In this document: positions 6,286 to 12,581 of the stretch, piece by piece | Layout of the letters: every line of letters starts with the position of its first letter | Numbering within the stretch: position 1 is the stretch's first letter | NCBI GenBank assembly: GCA_031288935.1 | Contig: JAITQL010000027.1 | Coordinates: forward strand, 1-14,067 | DNA: 14,067 bases | Direction: 5' to 3' | Origin: Tannerella sp. | GTDB lineage: Bacteria > Bacteroidota > Bacteroidia > Bacteroidales > Tannerellaceae | The notes under the pieces: generated by a model | Databases searched by the model: none | Seen by the model: the letters and a program-made list of their open reading frames with translations, nothing else | What the model was told of the DNA's origin: nothing | Program-made: the position numbers and the translations under genes

Positions 6286-7695
6286 ATGAAAACAAACAGA
6301 TGGAAAGAGGCGGGAATGGCCTGTATCGGAGTTTTTTTTCTCTTCCTGTCCTGCAGCAAGGAAGTCAACGTCCCGGATGTGGCGGACGGGAGTACGTCCG
6401 GGAATCTCACGGCGAAAGTCAACCGGTTCATTGCCGATTACGTGAAAAGCGCCTATCTCTGGACGTCGTCCGTGAACTGGAAAACAGTCGACCCGGCAAA
6501 GGAACCGGATTCATTCGACTTCTTCCGCAAACTGCTTCACGCGGACGACAAATGGTCGCTCCTGACGGACGATATCCAGAGCATGGCCGGCGAACTTGAG
6601 GGCATAAGCACCTCGTTCGGCTACCGGCCCCTGTTCCTTTCCCGGGCAAACAGCAACCGGCGGTATGCCGTCATACTCTTCGTCTATCCCGGCACGCCCG
6701 CCGCGCAGGCCGGCATAAAGCGGGGCGACCTGTTCGCGGCCGTCAACGGCAGCATCATGACGGAGGAGAACTACCGGGACATGTATTACGCATCGGCCGT
6801 TACGCTGCAGCGCGGCATCGCTGTCGACGGCGATGTAGTGCCCGATCCGGACAGCCAGCCGGTTTCCCTGACGGCCGTCACCATGTACCAGAACCCGATA
6901 CTGAAGGATACCGTGATCGCGAGGGGCGAAAAACGGATCGGATACCTGAGTTACGCCGACTACACGATCGAATCCGAAAAGCCCCTGCAGGAAATCTTTG
7001 CCGGGCAGAAGGCGCAGGGCGTCACGGAGGTGGTGCTCGACCTGCGCTACAACGGCGGCGGGTTTGCACAAACGTCCGTCGTGCTGAGCAGCATCCTTGC
7101 GCCCGCCGCGGCGGTGAAAGGCCGCGAACTCTTCCATGCCGAAGTCTGGAACGAGAACTACATGGCCTACTTCAACCAGAAGAAAGAAGACTTGAACGAC
7201 TATTTCATCGACACGCTTTCGGTAAACATGGACTTGAGCCGCCTGTTCGTTCTTACGAGTAAAAATACGGCCTCGGCCTCGGAATCGACCATCATCGGGC
7301 TGGATCCCTACATGGAGGTCGTCCGGATCGGTACTGCCACGCACGGCAAATACTGCGGCGGGGGGTTGCTCTCGAACAGCAACGACAGGGAGATCGCCAA
7401 CTGGGGCATGTATCTCATGCTGTACCGCTATACGAACAGGGACGGCATCCCTCCGTTCACGAACGGACTGGCGCCGGACTTTGAAGTAAAAGAAGACTAT
7501 CTGGACTTGCCTCCCTTCGGCGACGGGCAAGACCCGCTGCTGGGCAAAGCGCTGGAGCTGATCACCGGGCAGGCCGAGACCGTACAGCCGCGCTCCGGCA
7601 GGCCGTCGACCCCGCCGCTCGTCCCGCTGGATACGGAACTGCACGGCGCATTGAACGGTAAGATGATTAAAACGGGGATAAGGATGCCCGAATGA
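6286..7695 (+). CDS. S41-family (C-terminal processing-like) peptidase lipoprotein
   Basis: This is a 469-aa lipoprotein serine protease. The signal peptide ends in LFLSC with lipidated Cys23. Residues about 41-95 are a helical N-terminal segment. Residues about 105-180 form a PDZ-like domain with PGTPAAQAGIKRGD. Residues about 215-410 form the S41 core, with GYLSYADY, VVLDLRYNGGG (249-259) and the catalytic TASASE (328-333). By comparison with tail-specific proteases the nucleophile is Ser330 and the general base is Lys355 in THGK, exactly 25 residues later as in Prc. The enzyme should therefore be active, in the periplasm or on the cell surface; its substrate is unknown. The distal part, with GLAPDFEV, is typical of Bacteroidota S41 lipoproteins. 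The stop codon lies inside the first copy of a direct repeat bounding the adjacent antitoxin island. Confidence 0.9.
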   Translation: MKTNRWKEAGMACIGVFFLFLSCSKEVNVPDVADGSTSGNLTAKVNRFIADYVKSAYLWTSSVNWKTVDPAKEPDSFDFFRKLLHADDKWSLLTDDIQSMAGELEGISTSFGYRPLFLSRANSNRRYAVILFVYPGTPAAQAGIKRGDLFAAVNGSIMTEENYRDMYYASAVTLQRGIAVDGDVVPDPDSQPVSLTAVTMYQNPILKDTVIARGEKRIGYLSYADYTIESEKPLQEIFAGQKAQGVTEVVLDLRYNGGGFAQTSVVLSSILAPAAAVKGRELFHAEVWNENYMAYFNQKKEDLNDYFIDTLSVNMDLSRLFVLTSKNTASASESTIIGLDPYMEVVRIGTATHGKYCGGGLLSNSNDREIANWGMYLMLYRYTNRDGIPPFTNGLAPDFEVKEDYLDLPPFGDGQDPLLGKALELITGQAETVQPRSGRPSTPPLVPLDTELHGALNGKMIKTGIRMPE

Positions 7696-7710
7696 ACGTC
7701 CGCATCCGGC
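7690..7710. repeat. Left copy of direct repeat bounding antitoxin island
   Basis: GAATGAACGTCCGCA-TCCGGC here matches 8083-8104 in 21 of 22 aligned bases, with one base missing in this copy. It includes the stop codon of the S41 protease gene. Six bases after it the antitoxin gene ends. Confidence 0.85.
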
Positions 7711-7715
7711 TGAAT

Positions 7716-8018
7716 TTACAGTTGTATGGAAATTTGTATCTTTCCGCCCAGCCCGGATTCCACAATCTTTTGCAGTGTTGAAAGACGTACTTCCTTTACG
7801 TTGTTTTCAATTTTTGAGATGCAGGACTTTGTCATGCCCACTTTTTGAGCAAGTTCTTCCTGAGTCAATCCTCTCTCGGTTCTCGCATCATGCAATATGA
7901 CACCCAGCTTGAAGTTTTCGTAACCGGCTTCGAGTGCATCTCTTTTCCTTGTTCCTGTTTTTCCATAATGCTTTTCCTTGAATTGCTCAAGCGTCATGAT
8001 GTTGCTGTTCTGTTTCAT
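7716..8018 (-). CDS. HigA-like XRE-family antitoxin / HTH regulator
   Basis: This is a 100-aa protein with a helix-turn-helix of the HTH_3/XRE type at about residues 41-88 (LTQEELAQKVG, then recognition helix MTKSCISKIENN). A short N-terminal segment and the C-terminal phrase IVESGLGGKIQISIQL are typical of Bacteroidales HigA-like antitoxins. Such proteins bind the toxin-antitoxin operator and neutralise an mRNA-cutting HigB/RelE toxin. Starts at 8018 (MKQNSNIM) or 7997 (MTLEQF) are both possible. The gene overlaps the 3' end of a truncated toxin frame, the usual toxin-first layout. Its DNA is clearly AT-richer than the flanking genes, suggesting transfer. Without an intact toxin here it may be a relic, a solitary regulator, or protection against related toxins elsewhere. 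Confidence 0.85.
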   Translation of the reverse strand: MKQNSNIMTLEQFKEKHYGKTGTRKRDALEAGYENFKLGVILHDARTERGLTQEELAQKVGMTKSCISKIENNVKEVRLSTLQKIVESGLGGKIQISIQL

Positions 8019-8085
8019 ACTTTGATTTTATTTTTAATGCCATTTCAATTTCTCTCCGTGGTGTTTTTTTCGTTTTCTTTTGGAA
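7987..8085 (-). pseudogene. HigB-like toxin, C-terminal remnant only
   Basis: The minus frame ending at 7987 reads FQKKTKKTPRREIEMALKIK and then SKYETEQQHHDA. This resembles the C-terminus of phage-derived Gp49-like/HigB toxins ('F.KK..KTP..EI..A..R...Y'), where the Lys-rich strand and following helix close the RNase fold. Everything upstream is missing. The frame enters the right copy of the flanking direct repeat exactly before the Gln of FQKK and then runs antisense into the ZIP gene. The stop lies inside the antitoxin gene, the normal higBA overlap. The toxin is certainly non-functional as encoded here. Confidence 0.7.
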
Positions 8086-8104
8086 TGAACGTCCGCACTC
8101 CGGC
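8083..8104. repeat. Right copy of direct repeat bounding antitoxin island
   Basis: GAATGAACGTCCGCACTCCGGC matches 7690-7710 with a single-base indel. It sits at the broken end of the toxin remnant and four bases before the ZIP gene's stop codon (8109-8111). Confidence 0.85.
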
Positions 8105-8108
8105 AGGT

Positions 8109-8909
8109 CTATAGCAGGATCAGACTGGCTGCCATGATTCCCATGCCGGTCACCAGTCCGTAGATGGCAATGTGATGCTCGCCATATTCGTGAGCGGCAG
8201 GCAGCAGTTCGTCGAGCGAGATGAAAACCATGATGCCTGCAACGGCGGCAAAGACGCATCCCATCAGGGAGGGCGACATGAAGGGCATCAGGAACAGATA
8301 GGCAATCAGGGCGCCGACCGGCTCCACGATGCCTGAAAAGAAAGAAAACCAGAAGGCCTTTTTCCGGTCGCCCGTCGCGTAAAATACCGGCACCGACACG
8401 GCGATCCCCTCCGGGATGTTGTGAATCGCAATCGCCGCCGCAATCGCCACGCCCAGCGTCGGATTCTCCAGCGCCGCCATGAACGTGGCCACTCCTTCCG
8501 GAAAGTTATGAATCCCGATTGCCAGCGACGTCATCACCCCCATCCGCATCAGCCGTTCGTCCTTCGACGGCGAAGTCTGCATGTCCTCCAGCGCCCGCGC
8601 CTCGTGCGGATTCTCGAACGACGGCACCAGCTTGTCGATGATGCCGATCAGCAGAATACCGCCGAAGAAGCACCCCGCCGTCGTCCACAAGCCCGCTCCC
8701 CGGCCGGCGGCCTCCACCAGCGTAAGCTGAGCCTCGGCAAGCAGTTCCACAAAGGAAACGTATATCATTACGCCCGCCGACAGTCCCAGTGAAAACGAAA
8801 GCAGCCGCCGGTTCGTCCGGCGCGACAGAAAGGCAATCAGACTGCCGATCACCGTAGCCAGACCGGCCAGCAGACTCAGAAGAAAAGGAAACCAGATCGT
8901 TTTTTCCAT
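8109..8909 (-). CDS. zupT: ZIP-family metal transporter (ZupT-like)
   Basis: This 266-aa inner-membrane protein has about eight membrane segments. It carries the two metal-binding signatures of ZIP carriers: HNFPEG (134-139) in segment 4 and [10 protein letters not shown] (163-172) in segment 5, followed by VEPVGAL (195-201). This matches the ZupT group, which imports zinc and other divalent cations such as iron or manganese. A hydrophilic loop around 98-122 ([20 protein letters not shown]) separates segments 3 and 4, as usual. The ATG at 8909 lies 12 bases after the MFS gene's stop, so the two are co-transcribed. The substrate is not determined by the sequence. No metal-regulator site was recognised. 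Confidence 0.9.
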   Translation of the reverse strand: MEKTIWFPFLLSLLAGLATVIGSLIAFLSRRTNRRLLSFSLGLSAGVMIYVSFVELLAEAQLTLVEAAGRGAGLWTTAGCFFGGILLIGIIDKLVPSFENPHEARALEDMQTSPSKDERLMRMGVMTSLAIGIHNFPEGVATFMAALENPTLGVAIAAAIAIHNIPEGIAVSVPVFYATGDRKKAFWFSFFSGIVEPVGALIAYLFLMPFMSPSLMGCVFAAVAGIMVFISLDELLPAAHEYGEHHIAIYGLVTGMGIMAASLILL

Positions 8910-8921
8910 TACCGTAAAAAA

Positions 8922-10172
8922 TCAGTTTTTAAACGCCCTGCAAAAAGTAGTCATCCCCCAGATGCACCCTCCCAGCAGGCCAATCGCCAGATAGGCATAC
9001 TGCAATCCGAAGCTCTTGGAAAGCAACCCGATCAGCGGAGGCGCAAGCAGCGAACCGACGAAACTGACCGCAGACAGAATCGTGATCGCCAGGCCTACCG
9101 GCGTCCGCGACTTGGCGCCTGCCAGACTGTACACCGTCGGCACCATGCACGATATGCCCAGCCCCACCAGCATGAAACCTGCGGAAATCACCGTCACCTT
9201 CACCGTCATCCCCGCTTCCACCACGCCGCCCGGCAGCGCCGAAAGGAAAAAACCGCTGAAGATAAGGAAGCCCGCACACTGCAACACCCGCCGCTTCCCC
9301 AGTTTCCCGTACGCATAATTCGTCAGAAACCGCCCCGTCGCCATCATCACCATGAACACCAGGAAACCGATCTGCAACGAATCCGGCGCCTCGATCACCG
9401 ACTTGAAGTAAAAGCCGCTCCAGTCGAACATCGCGCTCTCCACCACCAGCGCAAACAAGCTCACCAGTCCCAGTTGCAGCAGCAACCCCTCCGGCCGGCG
9501 GACGAAACGCAGCAGCCCCGCCGACGCACGCTCCTCCTGCCCCGGCGCCGCCGCAGCCTCTGCCGCCACATCCTCCTGCAAATACTTCCGTCCCCAAAAC
9601 ACCGTCGCGGCAATCACGACCGCCACCGCCGAAAAATGATGCTCCGGCGACACGCCCCACAAAATCATCAGAAAACCCAGCAGCGCGCCCCCGCAGGCCG
9701 CCAAACTCCAGCCCCCGTGGAACGTCGCCATCACCGTACGCCCCATCAGCCGCTCAATGCCCACACCCTGCGTATTAAGCGAAATATCGCACAGGTTCCA
9801 GCACACCCCGAACGCGAACAGGCACACGCCCAGCACATACACGTTCCCCGCCCATCCGATCGAAAGCAGCGCCGCCGCATAGCCCAGCACGCTGGCCTGC
9901 GACATCACCCGGCTCCCCAGGCGCGAAATCAGCCACCCCGCCGCCGGAAGGGCAACAAACTTGCCCGCCGGTATCAAGAACAGTACCCAGCTCCAAAACA
10001 GCACGTCATCCACCTGCCGGCCCAGCAGCCACATGTCCTCCGCCACAAAAAGCGCCTTGATGTCCGGAATACGGCTTGCCCACGTGGAGAAACACAATCC
10101 CTGTGCAAGGAAAAAAGTCCACACCGCCCAGCGGACACGCTCCTTCGGATATGTAAAACGAGAAACTTCCAT
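8922..10172 (-). CDS. MFS transporter, YbjJ/FucP-like group
   Basis: This is a 416-aa membrane protein of the major facilitator superfamily with about twelve hydrophobic segments. A central cytoplasmic loop at roughly 200-217 is rich in Ala and Glu. Two stretches mark the YbjJ-like subgroup: FLAQGLCFSTWASRIPDIK in segment 1, and ISLNTQGVGIE followed by FHGGWSLAACGGALLG around segments 4-5. Substrates in this group are mostly unknown; sugars or small efflux substrates have been suggested for relatives. The start is the ATG at 10172; a GTG immediately before it adds only one residue. The ZIP gene follows after 12 bases. The pairing does not reveal the substrate. Confidence 0.88.
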   Translation of the reverse strand: MEVSRFTYPKERVRWAVWTFFLAQGLCFSTWASRIPDIKALFVAEDMWLLGRQVDDVLFWSWVLFLIPAGKFVALPAAGWLISRLGSRVMSQASVLGYAAALLSIGWAGNVYVLGVCLFAFGVCWNLCDISLNTQGVGIERLMGRTVMATFHGGWSLAACGGALLGFLMILWGVSPEHHFSAVAVVIAATVFWGRKYLQEDVAAEAAAAPGQEERASAGLLRFVRRPEGLLLQLGLVSLFALVVESAMFDWSGFYFKSVIEAPDSLQIGFLVFMVMMATGRFLTNYAYGKLGKRRVLQCAGFLIFSGFFLSALPGGVVEAGMTVKVTVISAGFMLVGLGISCMVPTVYSLAGAKSRTPVGLAITILSAVSFVGSLLAPPLIGLLSKSFGLQYAYLAIGLLGGCIWGMTTFCRAFKN

Positions 10173-10198
10173 CACGATATACCATTAATTTGAAGCCA

Positions 10199-10206
10199 CA
10201 AAGTAA
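10199..10206 (-). promoter_or_regulatory. Weak -7-like box before the MFS-ZIP unit
   Basis: TTACTTTG on the minus strand differs from TAnnTTTG at one position. It is placed to start RNA about 20 bases before the MFS start. No -33 element is visible, so the call is tentative. Confidence 0.3.
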
Positions 10207-10343
10207 CCGCTTTTTTCATTACCCGCGCCCGCGCCGTCCCAAATCTTTCTTAAAAACACGCGCACATACACCCTTCACAACACCCGCCGAAACACCGAAA
10301 ACACGCCACACTCCCCCACCCCGTCAGCGGATAACAATCGCAT

Positions 10344-10375
10344 GAATTTCGGAATCTTTGAATCCCGGAATTTCG
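10344..10375. repeat. Second tandem octamer tract (GAATnnnn x4)
   Basis: Four consecutive octamers read gaatttcg (10344), gaatcttt (10352), gaatcccg (10360) and gaatttcg (10368). They share the GAAT core and exact 8-base phase with the tract at 4790-4837. The 10-mer aatctttgaa recurs at 10625-10634, on the other side of the palindromic repeat. Confidence 0.7.
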
Positions 10376-10390
10376 AACTCTGTTAACCGG

Positions 10391-10620
10391 ATCGCTTTGC
10401 ACCGCGCAACGTCTCTACATACCTGCCTCATTTGCCGGCGTAGCCGCCATGAAGGGCAACGCCCTTTAAGCATCAGCACGGGGCAACGCCCTGTGTATGG
10501 TGACGCGATGACCGCCCAAGCCCTGAAGGGGCGCAAGCAGACATGGAAACAGGCTTGCGCCCGTTTCCATGAACAGGAAAGGCTATGTGTTGAAGGGCTA
10601 AGAGAATGCAAGGGGCGCCT
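10391..10620. repeat. Palindrome-rich dispersed-type intergenic repeat
   Basis: This gene-free stretch between aguB and the MFS gene is full of short hairpins: aagggc-aac-gccctt (10452-10466), cacggggc-aac-gccctgtg (10477-10495, one G-T pair), ccct-ga-aggg (10521-10530), and ttgc/gcaa at 10397-10409 beside gcaacgtctctac. Sequences of the gggcaacgccc and gcaacgtctctac kind are, from memory, common as dispersed intergenic repeats in Bacteroidales. The plus-strand frame across it (RPLSISTGQRPVYG and similar) is a repeat translation, not a gene. Bases 10207-10343 show nothing I can name. Confidence 0.6.
10531..10571. repeat. Interleaved inverted repeats (A-B-A'-B')
   Basis: gcgcaagc (10531-10538) pairs with gcttgcgc (10553-10560), and catggaaac (10542-10550) pairs with gtttccatg (10563-10571). 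The two perfect stems (8 and 9 bp) interleave, so they can form alternately or, with some fraying, as an H-type pseudoknot. It lies within the dispersed-type repeat. Confidence 0.75.
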
Positions 10621-10635
10621 GTTCAATCTTTGAAC
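10621..10635. terminator. Small hairpin just downstream of aguB
   Basis: gttcaa-tct-ttgaac forms a 6-bp stem with a 3-base loop, five bases past the aguB stop on the minus strand. It has no U-tract, so it is a weak terminator at best. The larger hairpins at 10531-10571 or 10452-10495 may end the transcript instead. Confidence 0.25.
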
Positions 10636-10640
10636 TTGTC

Positions 10641-11528
10641 TCAATCCGCCAGATAGCGGCGGGTCAGTCCGTCGAAGGCGTCGATGCGGCGGTCGCGCAG
10701 GAAAGGCCACCAGCGGCGTACCTGTTCGGTTCGTTCCAGATTGATGTCGACCACTGCGACGGCCTCGTCGTCGTTCGAGAGTTCGCAGAGACGCTCGCCC
10801 TGCTGGCCGACTGCAAAACTGTTTCCCCAGAATTGGATGCCCTTCGTTTGCCCGGAAGGGTCGGGTTCGTAACCGGTGCGGTTGACGGTCACGACCGGCA
10901 GCCCGTTGGCAATCGCGTGACCGCGCTGCACCGTCTGCCAGGCATCCGTCTGACGGCGTTTCTCGTCATCCGCGTCGCTGCTCTCCCATCCGATGGCCGT
11001 GGGATAAATCAGCAGGTCGGCGCCGTTGAGCGTCATCAGTCGCGCGGCTTCGGGATACCACTGATCCCAGCAAACCATTACGCCCAGTCGCCCGACCGAG
11101 GTCGCGACCGGCGTGAAGCCCCCGTCGCCCGGCGTGAAATAGAATTTCTCGTAATAGGCCGGGTCGTCCGGGATGTGCATCTTGCGGTAGGTTCCGGCAA
11201 TCGTTCCGTCGCGTTCAATCACCACGGCCGTGTTGTGATACAGTCCCGGCGCCCGCTTCTCAAAGAGCGACAGCACCAGTACCGCGCCCAGTTCCCCGGC
11301 CAGTTTTCCAAACCGTTCCGTCGACGGGCCGGGTATCGGCTCGGCCAGGTCAAAGAGCGCCGTGTCTTCCGTTTGGCAGAAATAAAGGCTGTTGTGCAGC
11401 TCCGGGAGCACGATCAGCTGCGCCCCCTGCTGTGCACAGGCACGGACGTGAGCGGTCAGCCTGGCGATGTTCGCTTCCGTGTCCGCCACGTTTCGCTGTT
11501 GAATCAGTCCTGTTTTCATCTCATTCAT
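10641..11528 (-). CDS. aguB: N-carbamoylputrescine amidohydrolase
   Basis: This is a 295-aa member of the nitrilase (carbon-nitrogen hydrolase) superfamily. It hydrolyses N-carbamoylputrescine to putrescine, CO2 and ammonia, the second step of the agmatine route. The Glu-Lys-Cys triad is visible: Glu43 in LPELHNSLYF, Lys116 in YRKMHIPDD and Cys153 in VCWDQWYPEAARL. The long stretches IYPTAIGWESSD, GIQFWGNSF and RRWWPFLRDRRIDAFDGL are hallmarks of this subfamily and separate it from other nitrilases. The ATG at 11528 is chosen because its distance to GLIQQ equals that of family members. It overlaps the aguA stop by eight bases, so the two are translationally coupled. Confidence 0.95.
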   Translation of the reverse strand: MNEMKTGLIQQRNVADTEANIARLTAHVRACAQQGAQLIVLPELHNSLYFCQTEDTALFDLAEPIPGPSTERFGKLAGELGAVLVLSLFEKRAPGLYHNTAVVIERDGTIAGTYRKMHIPDDPAYYEKFYFTPGDGGFTPVATSVGRLGVMVCWDQWYPEAARLMTLNGADLLIYPTAIGWESSDADDEKRRQTDAWQTVQRGHAIANGLPVVTVNRTGYEPDPSGQTKGIQFWGNSFAVGQQGERLCELSNDDEAVAVVDINLERTEQVRRWWPFLRDRRIDAFDGLTRRYLAD

Positions 11529-12555
11529 CCTGAAATATTCGTTTCGGGTATTGCATGGTTACGCAATGCAGCGACCCGTGTTGCCTGAGCAGCGGCAGAC
11601 AGTCCGTGCCGACGATTTCCCTGTCCGGAAAAGCCCTTTGCAGGGCCTCTCCGGCAACGGCATCCCGTTCGCTCCGGTAGCACGGCATCAGGACCGCTCC
11701 GTTTATGATCAGGAAATTGGCATAGGTGGCAGGCAGGCGTTCGCCGTTCCATCTCACGGGTTCCGCCATCGGCAGCGGAATCAGCCGGTAGGGTTGCCCG
11801 GCAAGCGTGCGGAAGGCCTTCAGTTCCGCCTCCATCGCCTGCAATTCGGTAAAGTGTTCGTCCGACGTATCGGTGCACTGCACGTAGGCAATGGTTTGTT
11901 CGTCGCAGAAACGCGCCAGCGTATCGACATGGCTGTCCGTATCGTCGCCGGCCAGGTATCCGTTTTCCAGCCAGAGGATGCGTTCCAGGCCGAAAAAGTC
12001 CTTGAGGTGATACTCCAGCTGTTCCCGGTTCAGGTATTCGTTGCGATTGACGGAAGCGAGGCACTTGACCGTGGAAAGCAGCGTGCCGCAACCGTCGGAT
12101 TCGATGCTGCCGCCTTCGAGCACGAAGGGCTGCATGTTGACGACCGTTACGTCCTTCGCAAACGTTTCGCTCCGAAACAGCTGCCGCGTAATCAGGTTAT
12201 CGTAACGGGCGGCAAACTTCATGCCCCATCCGTTGAACACGAAGTCGTAAACGACAGGCGCGCCCTCTTCAAAAACGGCGATTCCCCCGTGGTCGCGCGC
12301 CCAGGTGTCGTCCGTCTCCATCTCGCGGAAGATCAACCGGCGTTCATCGGCTATTTCACCCAGCTGACGCCGCACCTCCGCCTTGTCCGGACAGACGATC
12401 AGCAGCTTTTCCCGCTTCATCACCTCTTTGGCAATGGCCGTAAAACAGGGAATCACCTCCTCCAGCATCGGCGCCCAGTCCGTGCCCCGGTGCGGCCACG
12501 TCAACTGCACGGCGCTCTGCGGATGCCACTCGGCAGGAAATACGGTTCGACCCAT
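11521..12555 (-). CDS. aguA: Agmatine deiminase
   Basis: This 344-aa enzyme of the peptidylarginine-deiminase (PAD_porph) fold hydrolyses agmatine to N-carbamoylputrescine and ammonia. The active-site landmarks are TDDTWARDHG (81-90), LEGGSIESDG (146-155), DDTDSHVD with His209, and the nucleophile Cys331 in HGSLHCVTMQYP near the C-terminus. No signal peptide is present, so it is cytoplasmic, unlike secreted arginine deiminases of the same fold. The chosen start is the ATG at 12555 (MGRTVFPAEW); a GTG just before it adds one residue. It follows the GH28-like gene by 26 bases and overlaps aguB. Together with aguB it makes putrescine from agmatine. Agmatine would have to come from arginine decarboxylation outside this window or from the environment. 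Confidence 0.95.
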   Translation of the reverse strand: MGRTVFPAEWHPQSAVQLTWPHRGTDWAPMLEEVIPCFTAIAKEVMKREKLLIVCPDKAEVRRQLGEIADERRLIFREMETDDTWARDHGGIAVFEEGAPVVYDFVFNGWGMKFAARYDNLITRQLFRSETFAKDVTVVNMQPFVLEGGSIESDGCGTLLSTVKCLASVNRNEYLNREQLEYHLKDFFGLERILWLENGYLAGDDTDSHVDTLARFCDEQTIAYVQCTDTSDEHFTELQAMEAELKAFRTLAGQPYRLIPLPMAEPVRWNGERLPATYANFLIINGAVLMPCYRSERDAVAGEALQRAFPDREIVGTDCLPLLRQHGSLHCVTMQYPKRIFQDE

Positions 12556-12581
12556 CACTTATCAAACTTTTGAACCCGTTT

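Noticed and set aside
6511..7644. Minus-strand open frame of about 377 codons antisense to the S41 protease
   Set aside because: It is a shadow of high-GC codon use; the plus frame has a lipobox, PDZ and a complete Ser-Lys catalytic pair.
8109..8259. Upstream part of the toxin frame running antisense into the ZIP gene
   Set aside because: Its residues (His/Arg/Cys-rich) do not resemble a HigB N-terminus and are simply the ZIP gene read backwards.
10358..10633. Plus-strand frame of 91 codons between aguB and the MFS gene
   Set aside because: It spans hairpin repeats, and its peptide (GQRP-type repeats) is the usual translation of such dispersed repeats.
11551..12573. Plus-strand open frame of about 340 codons antisense to aguA
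   Set aside because: The minus frame is an intact agmatine deiminase with all active-site motifs; the plus frame shows no family features.
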